Shown here: positions 1-9,432 of the stretch, one piece after another | How the letters are laid out: each line of letters starts with the position of its first letter | Position numbering within the stretch: position 1 is the stretch's first letter | Assembly: GCA_963774445.1 (NCBI GenBank) | Contig: CAVZFC010000019.1 | Coordinates: 1,240,001-1,304,000 of the forward strand | DNA: 64,000 nt | DNA from: CAVUQH01 sp963774445 | Lineage (GTDB): Bacteria; Myxococcota_A; Polyangia; Haliangiales; Haliangiaceae | Reading direction: 5' to 3' | Notes under the pieces: generated by a model | Told to the model about the DNA's origin: nothing | The model's input: only the letters and a program-made list of their open reading frames with translations | Database searches by the model: none | Translations under genes and position numbers: made by a program

Positions 1-1
1 C

Positions 2-640
2 GACGCCTTCTACACCGACGGCGGACTGCGACAGAACACGCCGATGTCGCCGGCGATCCGACTGGGCGCCGACCGCCTGCTGGTGGTGTCGTTGCGCCAC
101 CACGAGACCCCGGCCGAGCTGGCCGACGAGGTGCGCAAGCGCGAGCGCGAGGTCGCCTATCCGCGGCCGCTGTTCATGTTTGGCAAGGCCCTCAACGCCC
201 TGCTGCTCGACCACACCGACTACGACCTGGACCGGATGAGCCGGCTCAACGCCATCCTCGAGGCCGGCACGCGCGCTTTTGGTCCGCAGTTCCAGGAGGT
301 GATCAACGTCGAGCTGACCCGGCTGCGCGGCGCGCCGATCCGCCCGCTGGAGGCGGTGCACGTCCGCCCGTCGGTGGATATCGGCGAGCTGGCCTCCGAC
401 TTCGTCCGCAAGGGCCGCGCCCGCGTCAAGAGCCGGGTTGCCCGCCGCTTGCTGTCGCGCCTGGCCGCCGGCGAGTCGCAGCACGAGTCGGACGCGCTGT
501 CGTATCTGCTGTTCGACGGCAACTTCGCCGGCGAGCTGATCGACGTCGGCTACCGCGACGCGGCCGCGCAGGAAGAGGAGCTGGCCCACCTCTTCCGCGA
601 CGAAGAGGCCGGCGACGAGGCCGCGGACGCCGCTAGTTGA
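2..640 (+). CDS. Patatin-like phospholipase, C-terminal part (5' end outside window)
   Basis: These are the last 212 residues of a patatin-family acyl hydrolase; the start lies before the window. Patatins use a Ser-Asp dyad, with Ser in GxSxG and Asp in DGG/DGA. The Asp motif D-G-G is at fragment residues 6-8, followed by the typical QNTP turn; the Ser motif is not in view. The C-terminal part has the family-like pattern SYLLFDGNFAGELIDVGY, then a short acidic tail. An ATG at 44 exists but would remove the catalytic Asp, so the frame must be read from the window edge. The family role is hydrolysis of lipid acyl esters; substrate and location cannot be told from this part. It ends 174 bases before recA with no shared signal. 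Confidence 0.85.
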   Translation, partial: DAFYTDGGLRQNTPMSPAIRLGADRLLVVSLRHHETPAELADEVRKREREVAYPRPLFMFGKALNALLLDHTDYDLDRMSRLNAILEAGTRAFGPQFQEVINVELTRLRGAPIRPLEAVHVRPSVDIGELASDFVRKGRARVKSRVARRLLSRLAAGESQHESDALSYLLFDGNFAGELIDVGYRDAAAQEEELAHLFRDEEAGDEAADAAS

Positions 641-653
641 GCGACCGGTCGCG

Positions 654-670
654 CATCATCGGCGTTCAGC
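654..670 (+). promoter_or_regulatory. Possible degenerate LexA-type box upstream of recA
   Basis: The segment ends in GTTCAGC, the conserved half of the LexA box described for Myxococcus xanthus (recalled as CTRHAMRYBYGTTCAGS). Only 12 of 17 positions agree and the left half is poor, so this is weak. Its position 145 bases before the recA start is compatible with SOS control, but a chance match cannot be excluded. Confidence 0.25.
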
Positions 671-699
671 GTGAGTGGCCGGTATCCGGCCGGTTTCGT

Positions 700-734
700 G
701 TCCGGGTGGTCGGACGGCGTCCGGGTGGTCGGAC
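700..734. repeat. Two direct copies of a 16-bp dyad in the recA leader
   Basis: GTCCGGGTGGTCGGAC occurs exactly twice, at 700-715 and 719-734, separated by three bases (period 19). Each copy is itself a dyad (GTCCG, six bases, CGGAC), and the outer flanks extend the symmetry (GTGTCCG at the left, CGGACAC at the right). The pair lies 81-115 bases before the recA ATG. It could be an operator pair for a dimeric regulator or a pair of alternative hairpins in the recA leader. Confidence 0.7.
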
Positions 735-814
735 ACGGGCGACGGCGGATCGCGGGGTTGCGGCGGGCACGGTGCCTGCTCCGGGGGAGGTCTCAACCCT
801 CTGGAGGATAACCG

Positions 815-1852
<1,038 letters not shown>

Positions 1853-1853
1853 C

Positions 1854-2162
1854 CTACCCGTCGGCAGAGGCAATCTCGAGGAGCGCGCCGGCCGGCACTA
1901 CCTCGAGGTCGCCGGTGCTGGCGTGGGCGCGCAGGCAGGCGACGTTCCACGGGTAGAGCGACAGGCCGATGACGTCGGCGCCCGCCAGCCGGCCGGTCAG
2001 GTCGTCGAGCGGCTGGCGCGCGACCTCGATGGCGAAGGTTGCCGCTCCCGCCAGTCGCGGTGACTTCCGCGCGGACGCCACCAGCACGCCAGCCGCCAGC
2101 GGCAGCGCGGGCGTGTGGTCGATTCCGTCGAACTGGCAGATGACGGCCCGCACCCGCGCCAT
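1854..2162 (-). pseudogene. Truncated cobalamin-binding N-terminal domain of a radical SAM protein
   Basis: This 102-codon minus-strand frame starts MARVRAVICQFDGIDHTPAL and contains LPLAAGVLVASAR, a spacer and ADVIGLSLYPWNV. That is the pattern of the N-terminal B12-binding Rossmann domain of B12-binding radical SAM proteins (normally several hundred residues with a CxxxCxxC cluster). The similarity ends about 30 residues before the stop, and no radical SAM part exists: the frame ends two bases from the recA stop codon. It is best read as the stump of a gene cut off by rearrangement. A short free-standing cobalamin-binding-like protein is possible but less likely. A GGGAAG lies directly before the ATG. 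Confidence 0.6.
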
Positions 2163-2309
2163 CTTCCCACACGGGCGTTCGCCGCGGCGCCCATTCCCTC
2201 GCGGGAGGTGTGCGGCGCCATACCGAGGAGCAGCCAGCGCGACGGATCCAGCCGATCTCTGTACTCCTGTACGGGGTTGGCTTCCGGCGTGGACCGTCGG
2301 ATGACCGGG

Positions 2310-2315
2310 TAAGAT
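2310..2315 (+). promoter_or_regulatory. -10 element for the giant kinase gene at 2325
   Basis: TAAGAT ends nine bases before the ATG at 2325. There is no Shine-Dalgarno, so transcription should begin within a few bases of the start codon. No good -35 is visible. Confidence 0.45.
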
Positions 2316-2324
2316 CGGTCGCGG

Positions 2325-5300
2325 ATGGAGGGGAGGGACCGAGCGCCGGACCGCTTGGGTGGGTTCGCAGTCAACCACGTGCTCGCGCACGGTGGCATGA
2401 GCATCGTCTACGCGGGACACCACCCCGACACCGGCGAGCGCGTCGCGATCAAGACGGTCACCCTCTCCAGCGAGATCTTCCTCACCAGCTTGCGCCGCGA
2501 GATCCACGCGCTCAGTCGCGTGCGCCACCCCGGCGTCGTGCGCATCGTCAACCACGGCGTCACCGGCGGCGTGCCGTGGTACGCGATGGAGCTGATCGAC
2601 GGCGATACGTTGGGCGGCTACGCGCGCTCGATGTGGGGCGCGTTCGATCTCGACCGCGACACCTTCGACGCCTCCGGTCCCACCGACTCGGCGCCGTCGC
2701 TGCGGTCGCTGCGTGCGCCCGGCGCGCGCGCGTCGTCGCCGGGTCGGCCGGCCGCCGGCGGTGATCTGCCCACCGCGCTGACCATCGCCCGCCGGCTCTG
2801 CTCGTCGCTGGCCTACCTCCACGGCGAAGGGATCGTCCACCGCGACCTAAAGCCGACCAACATCGTCATGCGCCCCGACCGCCGCCCGGTGCTGGTCAAC
2901 TTCGGCCTGGCCTGGCGCATCGCCGGCGGTCGCGGCCGTGAGGCGCCCGACGTCCTGCGCGATCTGGCCGGCACCCCCGAGTACATGGCCCCCGAGCAGG
3001 CGCAGCTCGAGCATCTCGATCCGCGCACCGATCTGTACGCGCTGGGTTGCATCCTCTACTACCTGGTCGGCGGGCGTCCGCCGTTCCTCGGCAGCAGCGA
3101 CCGGGTCATCCAGCAGCACATCAACGATCCGCCGCCGCCGCTGTCAACCCAGGTCTCCGGCGTTCCGACCGAGCTCGACGAGCTGATCTCGGCGCTGCTG
3201 GCCAAGCAGCCGCGCGACCGAGTCGGCTATGCCGAGGACGTCGCCCGTGTGCTCGAGTCGCTCGGCGCGCAGCCGGAGACGGAGCCGCTGCCCCGGCCGC
3301 GCACCTACGTCTACGGCCCGCGCCTGTCCGGGCGCAGCCGCGCGTTCGCGGAGCTGCGCCACCTGTTGGCACAGACCCGCCGCAAGCGCGGAGGGATCGC
3401 GCTGGTCACCGGCGAGAGCGGCATCGGCAAGACCTACCTGGTGATCGATGCCGCCCGGCAGTGCGGCGTCGGCGCATGGATCTTCTCCTGCGAGTGCGCG
3501 CCTCTGGCCCGGCCGCTGCAGCCGCTGCGCGGGCTGCTCACGTCGGTGGCCGATCGTTGCCGCACGCGGGGCGCGGCCTTCACCGATCGGGTGCTCGGCG
3601 CGCGAGGCAAGATCCTGGCCGCCATCGAGCCACACCTGGGCGACCTGCCCGGGCAGTCGGCCTACCCGACGCCGCCGCGGCTCACCGGACCGGCGGCGCG
3701 CGACCGCCTCATGCAGGCGCTGCGCGAGACGCTCGACGCGCTGCAACAGATCGCGCCGGTGATCGTCATCATCGACGATCTGCAGTGGGCCGACGAGCTG
3801 ACGCTGCGCCTCCTGGCCACCTTGCCCGACGACTGGTTCGACGGTCGCAGCGTGGCGGTGCTGGCCACCTGCCGCGACGGCGCCGGGGCGGGCGCCCAGT
3901 CGGCGCTCTCCGCGCGCTTGTACGTCTCGCACCTCGCCCTCGGCCGCCTCGACGGGGAGCACGTCAGCGCCCTGGTCGCCGACATGCTGGCGCTCGACGT
4001 GGTGCCGTCGGAGCTAGGCCACGTCGTCGCCGAGCAGTCGGGGGGCAACCCGTTCGTGGTCGCCGAATACCTGCGCGCGGCGGTCGACGAGGGTCACATT
4101 CGCCGCCGCTCGCCCAGTCTCGTCGAGCACGACTCGCTGCCCACGCTGGCGTCGCTGGCGACGCTGGTCGAGCATCGCCTGGCCGGGCTGTCGGCAGGAG
4201 CCAGGGCGATGCTCGAGGCCGCGACGGTGCTGGGGCGCGAGCTGGCGCTGGATCTGCTGCTGGAGGTCGCCGGGCACGAGCTCGATCCCGACCCGGGCCT
4301 CGACGCGCTCAGCGAGCTGTTCGCACGCCACGTGCTCGAGCAGCCGGGGCCGACGCACATCCGCTTCATCCACGACAAGCTGCACGAGATCACCTACGAC
4401 CGGCTGTCGGGTGCGCGCCGCGCCACCCTGCACCGCCGCGCGGCCGACGCCATCGCCGCGCGCGCACGCACCCGCGAGGAGCGGCGCGACGTGGCGATGA
4501 TCCTGGCCCACCACTGCGCCGCCGCCGGCGAGCCGGCGCGGGCGCTGGATCATCTCGAGGCGGCCGGCGAGACGGCGCTGGCCGACGCCGCCTATCGCCG
4601 TGCCGTGCTCTGCTTCGAGCGCGCCGACGCGCTGCACCGGGCGGGCGCCACCGCCGCGGATGCGCGCCGCGGACGCTGGCAGCTGGGGTTGGCGCAGGCC
4701 AGCTTCGGCCTCGGCGAGCTGGACGCGGTCGAGGAGCAGGCGGCTCTGGCGCTGGAGCGGATGGGCCACAAGGTTCCGCGCTCGCGCCTGCGCTGGGGGG
4801 CCCGGTTGGCTCGCGAGCTTTCCGCGCAGAGCCGTCACCTGCTCGGCGTGCGCCGGCACCCGCGCTCGGCCGTCGAACGCGCGCGCCTGGGCGACGCCGC
4901 GGTGACCGCCAGCCTGCTCAGCCACCGCTACTTCTACATCGACGAGCCGCTGGGCATGCTGGCGGCGTCGCTGATGGCGGTCAACCTGGCCGAACGCGGT
5001 CGGGCGGGCACGCGGGTGCCGCGGCCGTACGCGCAGCTCGCCTTCACCAGCGGCCTGCTCGGCCTGCACCCGGTGGCGCGCCACTACTTCGACCGCGCCC
5101 GCGCCGCCGCCCGCGACCACACGGATCCGACCGAGGTCGCCTTCGCCTACATGGTCGAGGCGGTCTACCTGGGCAGCCTGGGTCAGTGGCAACGCGCCGA
5201 GGAGATGGCCGACGACGCCGCGAACCGCCTGCGCTTGCTCTACGACCCGACCCTCCTGGAGATGGCGATCACCACGCTGGGTCACATCGAGTATTACACC

Positions 5301-6014
5301 GGCCGTCTCGAGGCGGCATGCCAGCACTACCGCGAGGTGCTGTCGTCGGCCCGCGCGCGTGCCAGCCACCAGCACGCCACCTGGGGGTTGTTCTCGATCG
5401 GGCGCAGCCTGTTGCCGATGGGGCGCCCCGCCGAGGCCCTCGAGCTGCTGCGCGAGGCGCGCGAGGCGTTGGGCCAGCGGCCAGAGCTGCAGTCCGAGAT
5501 CATCTGCACCGGGCTCCTGTCCGCGGCCACCTTGCGCTGCGGCGACGAGATCGGCGCGCTGGAGCTGGCCGAGGAGACGCTGGCGATCGTCCGTCGCTCG
5601 CGCCCGGTCGGCTTCCCCGAGCTGGAGGGCTATCGCGGCGCGGCCGAGACCTTCGTTGCCCTGGGTGAGCGTGGCGCCGCGGCGGTCCGCGCCCGCGACG
5701 GCGCCGAAAAGATGACGCAGCAGCTGGCGCGCATCGCTCGCGTCTTTCCCATCGCCCGGCCGGCCCTGCGCCTGCACCGCAGCGAGCTGGCGCGCATGGA
5801 CGGCAATCAGCGCGTCGCTCGCCGCGAGGCCGACCGCAGCCTGGCGCTCGCGCGGCAGCTCGAGCTCCCGGGCGACGAGGCGCTCGCCCTCATCGCCCTG
5901 TCCCGCTGCCAGCGCGACCCGACCGCCCGCGCCGCCGCGATCGATGCGGCGGCGTCGATCGGTGCCCGCATCGGCGCCCGGCACCTGGTCAACCGCGCGC
6001 TCTCTATCCGGTGA
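2325..6014 (+). CDS. Giant Ser/Thr kinase-like protein with AAA/STAND ATPase and TPR repeats; NFG in place of DFG
   Basis: The protein has 1229 residues. The N-terminal kinase fold (about 10-330) has a loose Gly loop (HGGMS), VAIK with Lys43, HRDLKPTN with Asp174, and an APE segment. The Mg-binding DFG motif reads N-F-G (Asn192), which usually abolishes or strongly lowers catalysis. A Pro/Ser-rich insert of about 40 residues lies before the HRD loop. Next comes an AAA_16/STAND-type ATPase with Walker A GESGIGKT (about 363-370) and Walker B VIVIIDDLQW (about 483). The C-terminal half is Ala/Arg/Leu-rich TPR-like helices. No signal peptide or membrane segment is present, so it is cytoplasmic. 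This is the PknK-like architecture common in myxobacteria. The stop overlaps a GTG of the following oxidoreductase frame. It probably acts as a nucleotide-controlled scaffold or sensor rather than an active kinase. Confidence 0.9.
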   Translation: MEGRDRAPDRLGGFAVNHVLAHGGMSIVYAGHHPDTGERVAIKTVTLSSEIFLTSLRREIHALSRVRHPGVVRIVNHGVTGGVPWYAMELIDGDTLGGYARSMWGAFDLDRDTFDASGPTDSAPSLRSLRAPGARASSPGRPAAGGDLPTALTIARRLCSSLAYLHGEGIVHRDLKPTNIVMRPDRRPVLVNFGLAWRIAGGRGREAPDVLRDLAGTPEYMAPEQAQLEHLDPRTDLYALGCILYYLVGGRPPFLGSSDRVIQQHINDPPPPLSTQVSGVPTELDELISALLAKQPRDRVGYAEDVARVLESLGAQPETEPLPRPRTYVYGPRLSGRSRAFAELRHLLAQTRRKRGGIALVTGESGIGKTYLVIDAARQCGVGAWIFSCECAPLARPLQPLRGLLTSVADRCRTRGAAFTDRVLGARGKILAAIEPHLGDLPGQSAYPTPPRLTGPAARDRLMQALRETLDALQQIAPVIVIIDDLQWADELTLRLLATLPDDWFDGRSVAVLATCRDGAGAGAQSALSARLYVSHLALGRLDGEHVSALVADMLALDVVPSELGHVVAEQSGGNPFVVAEYLRAAVDEGHIRRRSPSLVEHDSLPTLASLATLVEHRLAGLSAGARAMLEAATVLGRELALDLLLEVAGHELDPDPGLDALSELFARHVLEQPGPTHIRFIHDKLHEITYDRLSGARRATLHRRAADAIAARARTREERRDVAMILAHHCAAAGEPARALDHLEAAGETALADAAYRRAVLCFERADALHRAGATAADARRGRWQLGLAQASFGLGELDAVEEQAALALERMGHKVPRSRLRWGARLARELSAQSRHLLGVRRHPRSAVERARLGDAAVTASLLSHRYFYIDEPLGMLAASLMAVNLAERGRAGTRVPRPYAQLAFTSGLLGLHPVARHYFDRARAAARDHTDPTEVAFAYMVEAVYLGSLGQWQRAEEMADDAANRLRLLYDPTLLEMAITTLGHIEYYTGRLEAACQHYREVLSSARARASHQHATWGLFSIGRSLLPMGRPAEALELLREAREALGQRPELQSEIICTGLLSAATLRCGDEIGALELAEETLAIVRRSRPVGFPELEGYRGAAETFVALGERGAAAVRARDGAEKMTQQLARIARVFPIARPALRLHRSELARMDGNQRVARREADRSLALARQLELPGDEALALIALSRCQRDPTARAAAIDAAASIGARIGARHLVNRALSIR

Positions 6015-6037
6015 CGCCAACTGCAAAGGGAACCAGC

Positions 6038-9000
6038 ATGCGCAAACGAATCGCCATCCTCGGCGGCGGTATGTCGTCGCTCGTGACCGCCTTCGAGCTC
6101 ACCGGTCATGCCGGTTGGCGCAGTCGCTACGACCTGACCGTTTACCAGGAGGGCTGGCGGCTGGGTGGCAAAGGCGCCAGCGGGCGCAACGCGGAGATGG
6201 GTCAGCGCATCGAGGAGCACGGGCTGCACATCCTGTTCGGTTTCTACGACAACGCCTTTCGCACGATGCGCGAGTGCTACGCCGAGCTCGGGCGCAACCC
6301 CGGCCAGCCGCTGGCCACCTGGAAGCAGGCGTTCGAGCCCCAGGATCTGGTGGTAATGGAGGAGCACCTCGGCGACGAGTGGGTCCCGTGGGCGATCGAG
6401 TTTCCGCGTAACTCCGCCGAGCCGGGCGACCCCGGGCCGCTGCTGTCGCCGTGGGACTACGTCCTCATGCTGCTCGACTGGGCGGGCAAGGCGTTCTACC
6501 AGTCGCGGGTCGGGCCGGTCTCGGGCGTCGCCGTGGACGAGCTGCTCGGCGCGCTGGGTGGCGACCGCCACCGCCTGCGCGGCCAGGCAAACGCGGCGAT
6601 CTCCGGCGCCTCGCGGCCGCGGTCGCGCCGCGGGGTGGCGCGAATCTTCGACGAGCTGCGCGACGCCTGGCACGACTTCAAGCACGGCGCCCGGGCGGCG
6701 GTCGATCTGGTGTCCGGAGAGGCGGCCGAGGCGCTGCACCTGGGACTGGCGCTGGCGCTCGCGAAGTCGATGCCGACCGACCCGCGCGAGCACGCGCCCG
6801 GCGATCAGGGCGCCCTGGTCTGGCTCGTCAATCGTTTCCGCAGTTGGCTGCACGGCTTCACCGACGGCGCCGATTTGCGTCGCTTGCGCGTCGTCGTCAA
6901 CTTCACCCTGGCGATGGTCCGCGGGTTGATCGAAGACCGCGTCATCTTCCCGCCCCACGACTACTTCGCCCTCGACGAGATGGACCTGAGCGCGTGGCTG
7001 AAGAAGCACGGCGCCAGCGAGGAGACGCTGGCCTCGCCCGTGGTCAGGGGCCCCTACGATGCCGCCTTCGCCGGCTTCAACCAGGTTGGCGCCGGCACTG
7101 GCGTCCACGGCATCCTGCGCATGGCCTTCACCTACAAGGGGGCGGTGCTGTGGAAGATGCAGGCGGGGATGGGCGACACCATCTTCACGCCGCTCTACGA
7201 GGTGTTGCGCCGGCGCGGCGTGACGTTCGAATACTTCCACCAGGTCAACCGGCTGGAGCTGTCTGCCGACAAGTCGCGGGTCGAGCGCGTGCACATGACC
7301 GTGCAGGCCGAGACCAAGGATGGCGCCGACTACCGGCCGCTGGTCAACGTCAAGGGGCTGCCGTGTTGGCCCGACCGCCCGCTCTACGACCAGCTGGTCC
7401 AGGGCGACGAGCTGCGCCAGAGCGGCGCCGATCTGGAAGACTGGTGGACGCGCTGGCCGGGTGTGGGCCAGCGCGTGATCGAGGTCGAGCGCGACTTCGA
7501 TCAGGTGGTGCTGGGGATCTCGATCGGCTCGCTGCCGCAGATCTGCCGCGAGCTGTACGAGGACCAGGGCAACCCGCGGTTCGCCGCCATGTGCGACGCG
7601 GTGAAGACGACGCAGACGCGCGCGGCGCAGCTGTGGTTTCGCCCCGACCTGGCCGGGCTCGGCTGGCAGGGCAAGCCGCCGATCGTCATCCCCTACGCCG
7701 AGCCGTTCGATACCTGGTCGGACATGACCCATCTGCTCGAGCGCGAAGAGTGGCCGGACGACGCCGTCGGCAACCTGGCCTATCTCTGCTCACCGCTTCC
7801 GGACGACGAGCCGATCCCTCCGCGCGACGATCACGACTATCCGGCGCGCCAGCGCCAGCGGGTGCGCGACGAGCTGGAACAGTGGTTGCGGCGCTACACC
7901 GGCGGGCTGTGGCCGACCGCGACCGACACCGACGATCCGCGGGCGCTCAACCCGTGGTTCCTCTTCGATCCCGACGACCGCGACGGCTGGGCGCGGCTGG
8001 CGGCGCAGTACTGGCGGGCCACCGTCAGCCCGTCGGATCGTTACGTCCTGTCGGTGCCCGGCAGCGTCGCCCATCGCCTGGCGCCGGACGAGTCCGGCTA
8101 CGACAACCTGGTCCTCACCGGCGACTGGACCAAGAACTTCATGAGCGTGGGCTGCCTCGAGTGCGCGGTCGCCGCCGGCCTCCTGGCCGCGCGGGCGATC
8201 GAGCCCCGCGTCCGCCCCGCGCTGGGCGACTGGCTGAGCGACCTCGACGCGCCGCCCGAGCGGCGCCAGGCTCCCAGCCACACCCCCCCGGCGCCGGAGC
8301 TGCCGCGCTGGATCTCGCGCGACAACGATCAGATCGCCTTCGCCCCGGTGGGCATCGACGTCACCGTCTACATGTTCTTGCTCGCCGCCGACTACCACAA
8401 GCTCGCGGCGATGTGTGACCGCGAGCTCAACCGCGACGGCGACACCGTCTACCAGCCGCTGGCGCCGTTCGTCTGCCTGTACGCGTCGCGGGTCGACAAC
8501 TTCCCCCAGGTGAAGCCGATCGGCTGGGTGCCGGAGCTCGACTTCGGCATCTGGGTGCCGCTGTTGGCCGGGCCGCGCCACGGTTCGGCGTTCGTCCCCG
8601 ACCGTCTGGTCACCTACACGCCGTACATCTGGGTCAACAACGGCGTGGCACTGATTGGCGGGCGCACGGTGTTCGGCTTCGTCAAAGAGCTGGGGCGCAT
8701 GAGCATGCCGAAGGGTCCGGGCGACCCGGCTCACTTCACCCTCGACAGCCTGGTGGTCGACAAGTACGGCCCCGAGGCGCGCGCCCAGGAGCGGCGGGTG
8801 CTGGAGATCGAGCACGCGAGCGGCGGCGTCTGGTCGGAGCTCGAGGCGATGTGGCAGGGGGCCGAAGCGCTGCTCGACGGCGCCGCCGAGGCTGTGGAGG
8901 AGCTGTTCACCGGTCACGGCAGCCTGCCGATCCCGACCTTTTCCGGTGCCCGCGCGATCCTCGACCAGATGGCCCACGGGATGCGCATGGTCTTCCTCAA

Positions 9001-9274
9001 GCAGTTCCCCGACGACAACCAGCCCGAGCGCGCCTGCTATCAGGCGGTGGTCGAGGCCGACCTGCCGATCACCGGTGACGTGCACGGCGGCTGGTTGCCC
9101 GGCGACTACGAGGTGCGCCTGCACCGCTACGACAGCGTGCGCATCGCCGATACCCTGGGGCTCAGGACCGGCGGCGGCAACGGCGACGTCACCCTCCACC
9201 ACCCCGCGGCGGCGGGCTGGTCCCGCTTTCACTCGGTGGTCCAGCCCGGCTCGGTCATCTGGAAGCGCCCCTAG
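6038..9274 (+). CDS. FAD-dependent oxidoreductase fused to an acetoacetate-decarboxylase-like domain
   Basis: The protein has 1078 residues. The N-terminus (MRKRIAILGGGMSSL) is a dinucleotide-binding fold with GGGMS, followed by E-G-W-R-L-G-G-K, typical of amine-oxidase/phytoene-desaturase-type FAD enzymes. A late FAD-binding segment (NLVLTGDWTKNFM...GCLECAV) closes the oxidoreductase near residue 715. From about 770 to 1075 an acetoacetate-decarboxylase-superfamily domain follows. The catalytic-Lys region reads GFVKELG (Lys883), so the nucleophilic Lys seems kept while the neighbouring Lys of the classical enzyme is Glu. ATG 6038 was chosen because AAAGGG lies just upstream; a GTG at 6011 overlaps the kinase stop. 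The two genes form a coupled unit. Substrate unknown; oxidation with decarboxylation or retro-aldol chemistry on a lipid- or terpenoid-like compound is possible. Confidence 0.88.
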   Translation: MRKRIAILGGGMSSLVTAFELTGHAGWRSRYDLTVYQEGWRLGGKGASGRNAEMGQRIEEHGLHILFGFYDNAFRTMRECYAELGRNPGQPLATWKQAFEPQDLVVMEEHLGDEWVPWAIEFPRNSAEPGDPGPLLSPWDYVLMLLDWAGKAFYQSRVGPVSGVAVDELLGALGGDRHRLRGQANAAISGASRPRSRRGVARIFDELRDAWHDFKHGARAAVDLVSGEAAEALHLGLALALAKSMPTDPREHAPGDQGALVWLVNRFRSWLHGFTDGADLRRLRVVVNFTLAMVRGLIEDRVIFPPHDYFALDEMDLSAWLKKHGASEETLASPVVRGPYDAAFAGFNQVGAGTGVHGILRMAFTYKGAVLWKMQAGMGDTIFTPLYEVLRRRGVTFEYFHQVNRLELSADKSRVERVHMTVQAETKDGADYRPLVNVKGLPCWPDRPLYDQLVQGDELRQSGADLEDWWTRWPGVGQRVIEVERDFDQVVLGISIGSLPQICRELYEDQGNPRFAAMCDAVKTTQTRAAQLWFRPDLAGLGWQGKPPIVIPYAEPFDTWSDMTHLLEREEWPDDAVGNLAYLCSPLPDDEPIPPRDDHDYPARQRQRVRDELEQWLRRYTGGLWPTATDTDDPRALNPWFLFDPDDRDGWARLAAQYWRATVSPSDRYVLSVPGSVAHRLAPDESGYDNLVLTGDWTKNFMSVGCLECAVAAGLLAARAIEPRVRPALGDWLSDLDAPPERRQAPSHTPPAPELPRWISRDNDQIAFAPVGIDVTVYMFLLAADYHKLAAMCDRELNRDGDTVYQPLAPFVCLYASRVDNFPQVKPIGWVPELDFGIWVPLLAGPRHGSAFVPDRLVTYTPYIWVNNGVALIGGRTVFGFVKELGRMSMPKGPGDPAHFTLDSLVVDKYGPEARAQERRVLEIEHASGGVWSELEAMWQGAEALLDGAAEAVEELFTGHGSLPIPTFSGARAILDQMAHGMRMVFLKQFPDDNQPERACYQAVVEADLPITGDVHGGWLPGDYEVRLHRYDSVRIADTLGLRTGGGNGDVTLHHPAAAGWSRFHSVVQPGSVIWKRP

Positions 9275-9324
9275 GCGCTGACCACCAGTCACATCTCTGA
9301 AGCGGGTGCCCACCACCCACCGAT

Positions 9325-9389
9325 CCGGTCGCCCTGAGCTTGTCGAAGGGCGCATCCTGCGCGCCCTTCGACAGGCTCAGGGCGACCGG
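9325..9389. repeat. 29-bp inverted repeat, REP-like, between convergent genes
   Basis: The arms at 9325-9353 and 9361-9389 match at 28 of 29 positions and are separated by seven bases. The core is CCCTGAGCTTGTCGAAGGG / CCCTTCGACAGGCTCAGGG. This motif is widely dispersed in high-GC bacterial genomes. It sits between converging genes (ends 9274 and 9433) and would form a very strong hairpin on either strand, so it may also act as a bidirectional terminator. No T-run follows. Confidence 0.9.
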
Positions 9390-9432
9390 GTACTGAGCCG
9401 CTACTCGCCGGCTGGAGAGATGGGATGAATGG

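Noticed and set aside
3047..5668. 873-codon plus-strand open frame overlapping the first giant kinase gene
   Set aside because: It is Ala/Arg/Gly-rich with no domain and lies inside a well-supported gene; high GC makes long shadow frames common.
4014..6026. 670-codon antisense open frame
   Set aside because: Antisense of the TPR region of the giant kinase, with no recognisable protein content.
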